From Phoronis australis (lineage: Eukaryota > Phoronida > Phoronidae), in contig NMRA01000568.1 in assembly GCA_002633005.1 (NCBI GenBank), positions 1 to 64,000 of the forward strand: DNA of 64,000 bases, written 5' to 3'. Every line of letters begins with the position of its first letter. Position 1 is the stretch's first letter. The notes under the pieces are model-generated. The model was not told where the DNA came from and did not search any database. It saw only the letters and a list, made by a program, of their open reading frames with translations. Shown here in pieces: positions 32,933 to 45,330 of the stretch. The translations under genes and the position numbers were made by a program.

Positions 32933-33844
32933 TTTATTTTCCAAGTCGCAAGTTACGTTAACGTTTTGAACCTAAAGTCTTGGTCTATCATGTCTCCGCC
33001 GTACCCCCGAAAGTTACCCGAGGAGGGGGGGGGGAACCCTGCCCAATCTTTTAAGGTCAAAGTTATTTAAATGCCCATACAACCCCGGGTATGGGGCGAA
33101 CCTCTGCCCAAACTTTTTAGGTCACTATGTTGGCTGACATTAGGTTGCTATATGACCTTGGAATGTTGAGCATTTGTTTTTTTTTCTTAAAGCATGCGTC
33201 TTTTCTTATAGTACATTTACGAAAAGGACCTGTGCATAACATGAAAAATAAGAAGTTCGGTCGCGTAACTTTTTATCATTTGCGGGGTTGGGAAAAGAGA
33301 AAGTATTTGGCTAACAACATTTTAAAATGGCTAAAAGTTTTCAGAAGCTTTTGCCATTTTGCCTAGCGCGAGCCTAGGGATGGCATCTGGTCCATGATTG
33401 GATCACAGGCGTCCTCAGCTTCTGATCGTCCCCAATACACTACATACGCGACTACAAGGTATGACACTTGGGACAAGGAATTCCACGGGTGCTTCACTTC
33501 AGCCGTCCATATCAAACACAAAACTCAATAAATGTACACAAAACAGGATTTCAACAAACCACTAGCAATTGTTCTTTCTTCTAATAAAATTCACGGTGTC
33601 CTGCTCCAGCGAAGTCGCAAAAAATTCTTCAAAGCACAAAAATGTTCCCCCCAAAATATGCGTTCGTCTTCCTTTGACGGTTCGAGGTCAAGGACGGTAC
33701 GGAATTATCCACTCAGTTACGGAAAGTCACAACATCGATAACTCCACACATAGCCAACGATTTTATAGTTACCATATAGTATCTTTGACATACTAGACTG
33801 ACGTAACCTTCCGTGATGAACCGGCACTTGCCGTCCATCCGCGA
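32933..33844. other. Intergenic, nothing recognised
   Basis: No gene recognised. Short overlapping frames at 33532-33796 are AT-rich and unrelated to known families. Confidence 0.4.
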
Positions 33845-33907
33845 TTTTTTTTGCGTTCTGATTGGTCAGTTAGGCCGTCAGTCATAATCCTGGCGATAGG
33901 TCAATTG
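33845..33907 (+). repeat. Fragment of the AATTGACCTATCGC MITE family
   Basis: TGCGTTCTGATTGGTCAGTT to CTGGCGATAGGTCAATT aligns with 54203-54265 with few mismatches, including the MITE right end. The left end was not found, so this is a truncated copy. Confidence 0.6.
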
Positions 33908-35630
33908 TCGATGAAATTTGCTCCCAATATTCTTGACGTTGTTAGGACATAGGAGGAAGCGTCCTTTTCGTTAAACAGAATACCGGTACGTCGGCGAAGG
34001 AGAGCAGTCAAATTTTCGCGTTTGGCTACAGCCGTAGAGCAAAGAGTTCGTTACCCACCACAACAGCCAAACTGCGTTGCTGGCTGCCTAATTACGGCAG
34101 TGGCAAGACTGCATGGAAGAGCCTCTCCAACATCAAGAAAGTCTGTCGAGGTTCCCCACGTCAGTGTCGCCATGCTTCCTTTCTGGCTGGCTCCAAACTC
34201 ACGAATTGCGCCATTTCGTGGTCAAGTCCCATCAACAAATTCTTATCGACAAAACAGTCGTATTCACGACAGTAACATGTTCCACTCCACGAAGCAGCCA
34301 ATGATATCCCTTGCTGTTTCCAAAATGGATTTTCTCTAAAGGTGGCACTGAATAGTTAGGCTGCGGCCGCGGCCAATTTGCACCCCCAAAATATTGAAAT
34401 TTTGGGGTAGGCCAAGTTTGGGGGCATTTTGTAGGTGGGCATTGCACGTAGGCTCAGTGAATGTGGTTTGTTTGTATTTGTGAACATGCTGTGAATAAAC
34501 TTGAAAAGACCACTTTCTTGGCTGTAGCTGCACTCTTCTTCAAGATGGCGGCCCCCGGCTGCAATTGTGCATTGTTGGGTAGCGACCGAGAAATTGGCTG
34601 TGATTTTAGGTAGCCCTCAAACAAGCAAGAATTGCCAAAAAACTAGTTGGTTGACAGTACTTTTGGACCACATTTTCGGAATCGGTAGGAAATTTGCTTT
34701 CAGACTCTAATGTTGGCTTTAGTCGTGCATCGGCAGGGAAGTGGTGTTTTTCGGTTGAAAAGTGCCGATTTTGCATTTTTTGCCCTTATTTTTCTTAGTC
34801 TAGCTTGGTTTTCAGTGGGAATGAAATGGTCAAAAATACAAGAAAGAATAAAGTTTCTGTGCTCATCTGCTGGGCTTTTTATGTGAAATAATTGAAAACA
34901 TGCCATTCTTTGCATCCCGTTTTTGACAGAGTGAAGAAAAGGTTACAAATCAAGTGATGTGTGTTTTGCTGGGCAAAACCAAGTGAGAACTGTTCTGTGC
35001 CTCCGAAGGGACTTTCAACGCGATTACAGTGCACTCTATCGGAAACTCTTTTTTTCAACACCTGTGTATGTGCTGTTCGATGCTTCGTATTCTAGTGTCC
35101 GTAATAGAAAAATCATTCCATAATTCAATCAAACTCTCGTCCATTCTTTTCCCGTTAGCTTCAAGTATGCGCATTCTAATATTGGGAATATCAAACTTCC
35201 AAGCTTAGAACCTTCAAGGATGACGTAACCGTTGTAACTCATCCATGATGTCACTTGTAGTGTATTCAGATGCATCCAGGTCAGACATACCGTTTGAAAT
35301 TCTCAATACAGAAAGTGTAGGACAGGTCAGCTAACCAGCAATGTCTAGCAACACTACCAAACCTGGGAATTAGTTTTCACTGGTTGTACTGATGTATGCT
35401 GAGAATTTGATAAGCCTACTTAATTAAGTGCGTACAATATGTTTTGCAGTTCTCCGACAACTTGGTGACTCAGATAAGCGCTGCAGTGGTAAAATTAGAG
35501 GTAAATAGGCGCCCAATTCCCCCCATTACCTTGAACACTGAATTTTAAAAGTGCACTGAGTTCGCAAAACCTGACTCACAAACATGTAGGCCTATATTTT
35601 GACTCACGAGTTTCTCATTTACTTCGAGTC
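33908..35630. other. Intergenic, nothing firm
   Basis: ATGGCGGCCCCCGGC at 34543 opens a 22-codon frame (MAAPGCNCALLGSDREIGC) that could be a first exon, but no clear donor or partner exon follows. Frames at 34022-34339 have no known motif. Confidence 0.3.
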
Positions 35631-35633
35631 TGC

Positions 35634-35850
35634 TGTGGCGAATCTAGGATGTCGCAGAAAGGGGCCCAACCACACATGTAGGAAAACAAAGGCCCGCATG
35701 CATTCCAAGCGGTCTCTGAAGGGGGGGGGCAAACACAATTTCAAAGGGAAATAGGTGCGTAATGCCCAGAAACGATATGCTGTCGGCGTTTTAGGCGACC
35801 GTGGGGCGTGTCCTCGGGGCTTTTTGGTCCCCCTTTATCCGCCTATGGTA
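35634..35850. mobile_element. Short poly-G TIR family member
   Basis: Left end TGTGGCGAATCTAGG with a nearby G-run; right end CCCCCTTTATCCGCCTATG. Together they are degenerate inverted forms of GTGGCGGATYTAG. Internal CGAAGGGGGGGG-type runs and GGCAAACA match the family seen at 37.5 kb. Confidence 0.5.
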
Positions 35851-35974
35851 TGACACCATAATTGATAATGTCACACGCGTCGGAATATTCGACAACCATG
35901 CCGTCGTCAGCGTAGCAATGCATCGATAAGGTAATACACTCTTCGATTGTATCAAGACTGTGCCCTCACTTACT

Positions 35975-36115
35975 TTGCGTAGGCGATACGTGAAGGTGTA
36001 AAAAGGTGGTTGGCTGTGCCTACGCCTCGCTATAGCGTACTACGGTGCGTAGGCGCTACGTTTAAATGCCAAAAGGTGGTTGGCTGCGCCTACGTGCGCC
36101 TACGCTCCACTACAG
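35975..36115. repeat. Diverged direct duplication
   Basis: GTAGGCG.TACG, AAAAGGTGGTTGGCTG and GCCTACG occur twice, about 67 bp apart. Confidence 0.75.
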
Positions 36116-37532
36116 GACTGGTGACTCCTCATTTCGTCAGTAGAGTCCAGATAATACGAGTTTTATGTATATAGTGTAATGGGACTTCTCTGGATAGAAA
36201 AAAAGTTCCTAGGTGTTTGAGGTTTGCCAATACCATGGCTTTCTATGATGTTCGCTATCACCGACTTGAATGCCGTTTTTGGCATGCTTATGACCCGTCT
36301 TCAGTCGCCAAAAGAGTCTATGCTTTAGCTAGTGTCTTGCATTTGGTCACTGGGTCACCTGCAAATACAGTTCCATGTCGCAGGAGATCTCAATTAGTCT
36401 CGCGTGTTCAAAGGTATAGGCACATTTCTCTCGAGTTTTCACCATTGTAATTTTCTCATTTCTCATCGGACTTCATAAACTATACAAATATTACACGAAT
36501 CAAATGTTCCTGGATCGGCATGGAATAAAGGTGACGCAACAATACCAATTCGAAACCTTCCCACACACCCTTTGCACGCTGTTCTGGGCCGTCTTCAGCA
36601 TTGCACCGATAGAGAGCGTTAACATAGTGTCGTCACGTATAGGCGGTAATGTGACTCACCCTGAACTGAACTCGCGAGGTAAGCACTAAATTTACGATAT
36701 GCACCACAAATCAATCCATATTAAAACGCGGCTTTGCAACTAAAACGTCGTCCTTCTTGGAAAATGCATGAATTAGGGTACGACCTTTGTCTCTCTAACC
36801 TCCACGTAGTTTTTTTTTGCGCTGATAAACCGTTAGGTAGCAAAAGTGTTTTTTTCTTTGGGCGATCTTCGTTAGCGATTCATCGTGTAAACGTTTCTGA
36901 AACAAACTGGTTTTCAACTTGGCTGAGAAGATGTGTTTGAATACCTCATCGCTGTACTTCAGTCCATAACTCACTATTTCCGGCACTTTACCGCGGTGTG
37001 TCCCGGGTTTTATGTGTCCTGTTTTATGCATATCAGGGTTCTACGTGTCCCTGTTCTATATGTCCAGTTTTCTGTGTATCGGACGGGGTTCTAAGTGTAC
37101 CGGGTTCTGTATGTCCCGGTTTGGTAGTTTTGATTGTCCCTCTGAAGAGAATGTCCTAGCTGCATACATGTATATTTGAATGCCAGCATACGGGCGCGTT
37201 ATTCTCTGGATTAGCCCGAAGCTTCACTTCAAATTCACGCAAGCCGGACGATTTCTCCAGGGGAGACAATGGTTACTTTCACACCGGGTTCTATGTGCTC
37301 CTGTTCAGCACTCGGCCAGCCAAGAAAATCAACATAAGATTGCCGTTTGCGACGTAGCCAAAATCTCGCAAACTAAAGGCGCATTTTCAAGGTCCGGCTC
37401 GCATTCGAAAATTCCAGGGGGCGTTGCTTGATCTGACAACGACCACTCGGCAGGATACGATGATGATGATGCATAAAAACATGTTACATTATTACTTGCC
37501 GATTTTTTGCCAATCTGAAATAGGCGCATGTT
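36116..37532. other. Intergenic with degenerate short repeats
   Basis: 37005-37125 holds degenerate repeats of about 20 bp built on GGTTCTATGTGTCC; an isolated copy recurs at 37284. Overlapping frames on both strands at 36217-36940 lack known motifs. Confidence 0.4.
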
Positions 37533-38493
37533 ACAGTGACGGATCTAAGATATCACAAGGGGGGGCAAACATGCCTGTAAACATTTGCACAAAGCACGAT
37601 TGTAGATGCGCATAGCACCCAATGAGGGGAGGTCGGGAGGAGGGGTGGGGTTTGCCCCCTCCCGCCCAGGGAATTTTTCTGTTTTTTCCTCTACTAATCA
37701 AGCATTTTCCCGAAGTATTATCCAAGAAAAAAAACACGGAGAAAGTGTCAAACAGGAAAAACTGCAAATACCACAGACTCGAACTCACGACCTACGGATA
37801 GAGCGCGCGCGCTTTACCATTGCACCACCACGATTTATCTGCTAATTAGTTACTAATAGACCTACTTGTTTATTGTCCACAGCGTTTGCGCGCGAAACCT
37901 TCTTTTTATAATGTTTGTTACACTTTTTATATTCAGTGCAATCAGTTCGTAATAGATTTTTTTGTATTTAAAATAGTCTTCAATTGCCCAAAAGATCAAA
38001 TCTGTTATTTTTTGTTGGCATTAATGACGAGATTGCTTTGAAAATCGTCTTAAGGTTTGACAAAGAGAGAATTATGAGTTTCTGAGTGATTCACTAAGGC
38101 TTCGATTAAAATTCACATCTTACCACCAGCTTCTGTTTTTTCATCGTCACTCAGATTCCATTTTCTTTAAAAAATTAAATAAATTTCTTCATTGCACAGT
38201 GAAGCAGACGACGGAAACGGAGTCTTAGTGCGCAGCGCCACTGCCGGTCGCCTGGGATATCGCGGGAGAGCCTAATATTTAGCCATGGTTCCGTCACGAT
38301 TGAGCCATGTTCCGAATTTGACACTTGAAATTGGATCTGCCCCCCCCCCCCTCAAACACACTAAAACTGCACACATTTCAATCTTGTTTCCGCCGTATAA
38401 TGTTAAGTACCGGGGTTAATTAGTAAACTCAACATTTCCCTACGTTTTTGCTGTTTAATATTTTGCCCCCTGGGCCCCCCTATATCCGCCCAT
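37533..38493 (+). mobile_element. Interspersed repeat family R1, copy 2 (near full length)
   Basis: The left end CAGTGACGGATCTAAGATAT is followed by a G-run. The right end CCCCCCTATATCCGCCCATG is the degenerate inverted form, so the family is TIR-bounded (about 960 bp). A tRNA-like Pol III promoter lies on the minus strand at about 37832-37765: TGGTGCAATGGTAAAGC (A box), GTGAGTTCGAGTCTG (B box). The core aligns with copies at 7.9 and 39.0 kb. GCCAATCTGAAATAGG occurs just outside both ends (37509 and 38514), so the element may sit inside a short tandem duplication of its target. Confidence 0.75.
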
Positions 38494-39006
38494 GTGTTAC
38501 TCTCTCATGATTTTGCCAATCTGAAATAGGCCTGTGTTACTCTCTCATGTTTTTTGTATTTCGCACTCAACACGTCGCATCTTTAATAAATTTACAAACA
38601 ACACGTATCTTCTTTATATCTATAGTCTACTGTTTTTCTTCGTAGAAGATCGGATACACTAGTGCACAGTTTCGGGCACAGAAACTTTTTACTATTTCAT
38701 TATTTTCCTTGGCCACCATCCATACCTATAAGTATGTGATACTGTTTGGATTACAATACTGCTAAATTGCTGATTACGTATTATTCTCTAGTTAGACAAC
38801 ATTACTTCCCAAACATACCGTCTACATTTCGGCAAATTGGTCAAATAACACTTTCGTAGAAATGTGCAGTGTTCTACCGTCACTGTTACGCAACATTCCT
38901 GTACTATATATGAGACCTTCAAAAATATTTCCAATGTGGAATTAAAGAAATGTGTCGTTTTATAATTCTATTTGAAATGACAGTCATACTGGGCGACAGT
39001 CAACAC
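38494..39006. other. Spacer between inverted R1 copies
   Basis: AT-rich spacer of about 510 bp with TGTTACTCTCTCATG repeated at 38495 and 38534. No gene. Confidence 0.5.
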
Positions 39007-39735
39007 AGGCGGATTTAGGGGAGGGGGGGGGGGGCGCAAAAAATAAAACAGCAAGAGCGTAGGGAAATGTTGAGTTTTTCAATNGGGGGGGGGGCAGTGG
39101 CGCTAGGCACTCCGTTTCAGTCGTCTGCTCCAATGTGCAATGAAGAAAATTATTTCATTTTTTAAAGAAAATGGAATCTTTATGATAATGAAAAAACAGA
39201 AGATGTCAATTTTAATCAAAGCCTTAGTGAACCACTCAGAAACTCATAATTCTTTCTTTGTCATAACTTAAGTTAAGACGATTTCCAAGGCAATCGCGTC
39301 ATTATTGCCAACACAAAAAACGGAATGGTTTTTTGGGCAATTGAAGACTATTTTAAATACAACAAAATTTGTTACGAACTGATTGCACAAAATATAAAAC
39401 ATATAATACGCATTACAAAAAGAAGATTTCGCGCGCAAACGCTGTGGACCATAAACAAGTAGGTCTCTTAGTATCAAATCAGGAGTAAAATCGTGGTGGG
39501 GCAGTGGTAAAGCACGCGTGAGTTCGAGTCTGTGGCGCTTGCAGTTTTTCCTGTTTGACACTTTCTCCGTTTTTTGCCTTTTTTTTTCTTGGATACTACT
39601 TCGGGAATCAAAAGAAAATGCTTGATTTTTAGAGGGAAAAACAGAAAAATTTCCTGGGCGGAAGGGGGACAAACCGCTCATTCGTTGCTATGCGCATCTA
39701 CAATCGTGCTTTATTGAGCAAATGTTTACAGACAA
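39007..39735 (-). mobile_element. Interspersed repeat family R1, copy 3 (inverted, internally deleted)
   Basis: Starts CACAGGCGGATTTAGGGGAG with a long G-run (38999-39034). Its reverse complement aligns with copy 2, including the tRNA-like promoter, now on the plus strand (39493-39534, TGGTGGGGCAGTGGTAAAGC and GTGAGTTCGAGTCTG). The sequence between A and B boxes is shortened, and the segment equivalent to copy-2 38200-38450 is largely missing next to a G-run with an N at 39084. The 137-codon minus frame at 39268-39681 is a by-product. Confidence 0.75.
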
Positions 39736-40478
39736 AATGTTGAAATCAGCAGTTCAACGGTCGTCCGGAGTTTTTCAATCGAAATTTCTTACATAAACGT
39801 GTTTTTCTGTTTCTTTTATATTGCCAGTGGCACCCAGCTTCCTCCTAAACCATGTAACCGTCAAGAACGATATAATATTTGCAGACAGACGTACACAGGT
39901 CGCTCAGGGGTTCCCATTGCACTGCTCAACTCGAACTATTTTTATGCTTTATTAATATGTTGTTAAAACCGAGCTGAAGAGCTGGAGACCTGACTCGAGG
40001 GTCTAGCAGTGTGGCCCAGTGGGACTCAAGAGTCTAGCACGTACGCCTTACTCGCGTAAACACCTTTCCCGACATGTCAGTGTTAGAGCTGAAGCATGAT
40101 ATCATAACGTATTCAGGTAATTGTTCCCATCCTCCCAAAATGTATTGGCTAGCAATTATAATTATCAGGTTATCAAATTTTCAAATTGGATTCGGCCATT
40201 TAGGAAAGCGAGTTTTGTAGTGTATAGCAAAAATTTATTACGCTCAGCGGGGAATTCAATCTGGAGATTAGCACTTGGTGTTTTACACCGGCTTTGATGA
40301 GCACCACGCACCGCCCACGTGGGCTACGTCGCAACCTACTGTTCATGATAACTCGGCCTGGGTACACGGCTCTGCCTCGTCACCTCTTTGTTGAGTGCCG
40401 CCATTTTGATATGCGCAAAGATTGCTACGAAAATTGTGGCTGTTCGGAAGAGATTGCCAGGAATACGCCTCTATGGTG

Positions 40479-40481
<3 letters not shown>
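39736..40481. other. Intergenic, nothing recognised
   Basis: No gene recognised. 40294-40480 is open in overlapping frames that run into the GT repeat. Confidence 0.4.

Positions 40482-40522
<41 letters not shown>
40482..40522. repeat. (GT)n microsatellite
   Basis: About twenty uninterrupted GT dinucleotides, followed by imperfect GCGTGCGTCTGCGTGTG. Cys/Val-repeat frames on the plus strand and His/Thr-repeat frames on the minus strand come from it. Confidence 0.98.
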
Positions 40523-40526
<4 letters not shown>

Positions 40527-42225
40527 ATGTATACGTGCGTGCGTCTGCGTGTGTGATAATTCGAGCGACGAAAACAACAGGTGTGTTCAAATCCGTTATA
40601 GGTTTCAACTATCATTTACAGTACCGTGAAAAAGTATGCTCCGGTGATTAAATTTAAGTAACCACATAACAGTTTTAATAGTCTACGGTATAGAAAACAC
40701 GTACCCCGCCACAATCCGAAAATCGCCTGCGAGAAGGCGTGTGAAATAGTTCGAGTTCATCTGATTATCCACCTTCGGATTAATGTCAGCTGATGTTTTT
40801 GTAGTTTAAGTTATTTAGTTTTCCATTTCGATTCATACCAGCACCCCAAGTGCTTTGATTTCAGACTGTCCCGAAGAGCGTCCCGAGCGAGTGTTACTTA
40901 GCCTAAGGGCCGGTAACAGCAAGTCCAACGCAATCTATCATTGGTTGATTGCAAACACGACGTTACGGTATACTCATTTTTGGCATTTTTCTCAAATTTA
41001 GAATCCTATTTAAGTTGTAGCACAGTTTCCGGTAACCCATACCGAAGAGTAAAATAGAAAAACGAATACCTTAACCTCGGCTATATGTTCTAGGAATAAA
41101 CATAGGAAGCGAGATGGACCAGGTCAGAAGAATTCTTGAAATATGTAGCTTAAATGTTGAAGTGAGGTGTTGCTTTCCTAATTTATTTGACCTCTACGTG
41201 AAGGTGTATGTATAGAAAAACGTTGAATTTGAACTCACATTAATGCATGCGCAGATCGGAACCTATTATGTATTGTAATTGTTATATCTGGCGCAATAGA
41301 CGATACTGTTTGGCAAGGGTGCCATTCTCCCATCCGGTACCAACTTCCATGATCTGTTTTGATTCACGCATGCGCAGTGGCGTCCACGACAGAAATTGCT
41401 GGCTATGATAGAGGACCGCCGTTAAATGCAACAGCTCTGAATTGTCATACGTATGTCTTATTTCTCTCATCTCCTGTAATTTTTTAAACAAACATTTATT
41501 TAATTATTGCTCAAGTATTTCAACTACACTCTATTCATGTTTAGGTAACTTTTATGAGATACGAAATTAGAAGCACAGTTTTACTGTAAACCAAAACAAA
41601 ATGACCTGCATCATGTCGCCTTTTTCACGTAAAGTATGATTCAAGTTACTGCCGCAAAAGTTATGAAAGCGTGATTTTTCTGTTCAATTGACATAGTTAA
41701 GCGGCCACAATCCCGCCATCCAACAGGTTGTTTGGTTGACTCTTTTGATAATTTTCATTTGTCCTTCGATCTACGAGTCAATAAATTGGTTAAAACGACA
41801 TGTGACTTTGGCAGACAGTCAATTTTTAATTTTATATGATGTAGCCCTTTTAACGCATGCTACATGTCAGGACGACTGTGTCTTCTAAAGTTATTGTTCC
41901 ATATGTCGATTGAAACAACTCATCAAAAAGAAATATTGCCCCATTTAATTAAAACTAAAACTGATTGATCGGCGACAAATCTCGGTGTGTTTCTGATGAC
42001 AGTCCAATCTGATGATTCGCAATTGCTTTTACTGGATGATTTAAAGTAAATTACCATGAATTAAACACACGAATTGCAATTTAAAAGTCTTCGATAGAAT
42101 TGATTACATACAGTAACACCTGACAACCAATAAACAGATATTCACTGAAATCAAATTTTCAGGTATTTTGTAGTCGGTACACTCGAACGAATGACGAACG
42201 AATACATGTATTGTTCGTGAAACTG
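40523..42225. other. Intergenic, nothing recognised
   Basis: Two CATGCGCAG motifs (41246 and 41369) flank a 69-codon minus frame at 41282-41491 without a known domain. They could be NRF1-like sites but could equally be chance. Confidence 0.35.
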
Positions 42226-42377
42226 TCATAGAGTAGCGCGTGTGTGGACACGCTGTCATAGAGTAGCGCGTGTGTGGACACGCTGTCATAGAGTAGCGCG
42301 TGTGTGGACACGCTGTCATAGAGTAGCGCGTGTGTGGACACGCTGTCATAGAGTAGCGCGTGTGTGGACACGCTGTC
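42226..42377. repeat. 30-bp minisatellite with a hairpin in every unit
   Basis: Five near-identical copies of a 30-bp unit that includes GTCATAGAGTAGCGCGTGTG. Each contains GCGTGTGTGGACACGC, a perfect 6-bp inverted repeat with a 4-base loop. The period is a multiple of three, so both strands carry open repetitive frames (to 93 codons) that are artefacts. Confidence 0.97.
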
Positions 42378-44047
42378 AACGCCATGTACGGTGTAGTCTT
42401 AGTCTTATAACAATGGAATCAAGGTTGGGGTTTTAGAAAATTCCTGGTTTCAAAACTGAAAAAATATGATTTTTCCCAGAACCGTAGCCCAGTAATTTTG
42501 TGGTAAATACTAAGTGCTGTTGTATTGAAATCATTGCTAACAACTTCATTATCGAACGGGAATACACTCATCGTAATTGCGTGTTTTTATTTTAACTTAT
42601 TACTTGACGAGACACTTAGTAAGCTAATTATAACTGCAGCTGTACATAACCACGTCATTCAAACTAATATTTTAGCTAGCCATTATCTAACCCTTTTACT
42701 TTTTATGTTTTATTTTGCACTTGTGTGACGTAATGCATGAGGAAAAAACGGTAAAATAAGGGTAATTTGCGTATAAATTATAATTTGTCACGATTCTAAC
42801 GAATACTATTTAGCAAAATGTCTTGATTTAGGTGAGTGGATTAAGATGCCAATCTAAGGAAACTAATGACAGATAGTGTGATGTATGGCTATAGGATGTA
42901 CTGAAATAAGTGCTACATTTCTACAAACGAACAATTTTAATGTACTTTGTTATATACTTTATTAAAATAAGATTCAAATCAAAATGATTACACCCACATT
43001 TGAATTGTTAAGCCTACTGACAAACATTGCTATCAATGCGGGAAATATTTTGCGGGACACTTGCTGGTTGCCAATACAACTGTAAACGCCGAACGCGGCC
43101 AATTATTCGGTGATCACGTGCCGAGAAAGTAAATCGGCACATCCAATCTGCCTCACTTCATTTATGCAATGCGCAATTTGCAAATTTCGTCAAGACCAAA
43201 GGTGAAGTAGGGAGGGTAATTTTATAATTAGGATAAAACACCAAAATTCAATAAATAACTAGTCCAATGTGAAACAATATTGACTCAGTGGGATTTGCAT
43301 AGCTATTGGTAGTTCGCTTTTAATTGCATAGCTACTGGCTACTCGTTTTCATGTTGACGGTCATCCCACAATGGATCATCTGATTAATGCAAACGGGAGT
43401 TGCTTGACAAGATATTATTAACACAATCGTCTGATAATGAGTCAGTTAATCATTCGTCCGCATTTAAGAACGCAGTGCAGTGCAGACAATCTTTTGGTCT
43501 TAAGCATATTTTTCACGGACTTCCTTAGGATCGACGACATGCACATTTTAATTCAAAATCAAATGTGTGAATGTGACTGATTTCGTACAAATCATAACAC
43601 CGAAATATGATATATGCACCTTAGGAACGCGCAGGGGATGCCTGTTGAAATAAATATAACCTCTTTTCAAACTGACGAGACAATACGTCACCACAACACC
43701 TCAATATAAAACATCGGCAGGAACAGCATTTTCAACATTATGCAACGCTTGCATAACGCATGTTAGGGCTTCACGTTAAAAGCGACGAAATGTTGCTGCC
43801 ACCCAGTTCTTTCCACTGATTGCGACTATTCATCTCCCGCCAAGGCAAGACCAACTTGTTAAGCATAAAATAAGTACAATGATCTTATCAGTTCTGTCTG
43901 GGCACAACTCGTGTGACAAATCTTCGACAGTCCGCGGAATAAGCACATCGTTTGACTTCTAAGTGCGTCACACGTTGCAGATCCATCGTATTTGTCTGGA
44001 AAAATCGAAAATGATTGACAGGCTACATGAACTGCAAAAAGTAAATG
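42378..44047. other. Intergenic, nothing recognised
   Basis: AT-rich. TTGCATAGCTA(T/C)TGG(T/C) is duplicated at about 43296 and 43327. No gene recognised. Confidence 0.4.
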
Positions 44048-44115
44048 TGCGTAGTGGCGGATTTAGAAGGAGGACCAAAGGGGCCATGGCCCCTTTAAAT
44101 TTGTGTCTACGACTG
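44048..44115. repeat. Poly-G TIR family end
   Basis: CGTAGTGGCGGATTTAGAAG followed by AAAGGGGCCATGGCCCC, the same end type as at 18.5, 35.6, 37.5 and 39.0 kb. The opposite end was not located. Confidence 0.45.
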
Positions 44116-44518
44116 AGAGATAAAAAAATCAACATGTTAGTGGTCAATGCAGCTCCTACAAGTAAACTCGTTCTCCTTAATAAGTCTGCACGTAGTCAAG
44201 TCCTCAAAACTCATGAAACTACATTTTCAAAACCAATCCTTAATTATCACTAAATCTTAATATGCGTATACAAAATAAGAATTTCAAGAGACCATCGTGA
44301 TTTTTCGCGCGCTTTTCCGCAAGAAATATAAAGTTCTTTTTCTTTATTGTGTTACTAGGCACAGAGTTAAGGTGTTTGGGAATTTCTGCCTCGCATTTTA
44401 CTCGAGAACTTAGTGATCAAAAAGCGAATCTTCCAAATGTTTTTTTTACTAAAAACAGCCAAACACTATCGAACTTAGGAGTATTGGGAGAGAGTGGATG
44501 CTGATGAGATAACTAACT

Positions 44519-44602
44519 GCATTCCAACAGTATATACTGAATAAGGTAACTCAAGGACTCATTCGAACAGTGTATACTGAATAAGGTGACTCAAGGACTC
44601 AA
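44519..44602. repeat. Direct duplication
   Basis: ACAGT(A/G)TATACTGAATAAGGT followed by GACTCAAGGACTC-type sequence occurs twice, about 41 bp apart. Confidence 0.85.
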
Positions 44603-45330
44603 GACTTTTTAAACTTCGCTGCAATATCACTTTTTACGAGGTTAGTCAACTAGACAAAATTGAGCCGCTTCTTTGTGAACTGCCCCTTCAATAATCGTTT
44701 TAATGATGGAAATGACTTGATAAGAAGAAAGTGAAAATACTAGACAAGTGTGTGAGAGTGATTTGCATGTTATGCATCAGTGGTAATGAAATACACTTTT
44801 AACATTCAAAACTAAATAGTGAACGATGAATTAAGGTCATGTAGGGCCCAGGAAAAGTGTCCAAATATGGCTAACTTCGGAACATCATATCGCAGGAATA
44901 GCTGGTCAGGTTAATATGAATCTTGTCAGCCATGGACATTTTAAAAATACCTGAAACTGACAACACGGATGACCATGGTCTATGGGCGGTGCACCACAGG
45001 GAGGCTGGGGAGATATAACCCCCATTTTTTCAGTGCTGCGCCGCCCATGCCGTAGTGCAAACTTCTGGAGATTAACCTTTGATTGACCAATCCGGCACCA
45101 CCATTCTTTGGTACTACTTGGATTATGAGCGGAAAAACGGAATACCTGGCTATTACAAATAGCCACGGGTCCAGGAGCAAACAAGCCAACGTCTATGTAA
45201 AATTGACAGAAGAAATGCTTGGTAGCTCATGCATCCTCGCGGATTGCCGTCACTGGTAAAAGATTTGGCTTCAACCAGCGGGATTAACATAGGCCTACTA
45301 CCGCTCTTTTGATAAGAATGAAATACTCAC

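Noticed and set aside
34543-34611. MAAPGCNCALLG... first exon
   Set aside because: ATGGCGGC contexts are common in this window's repeats; no donor or partner exon found.
42104-42436. Repetitive frames on both strands
   Set aside because: Produced by the 30-bp minisatellite; no start context or conserved flank.
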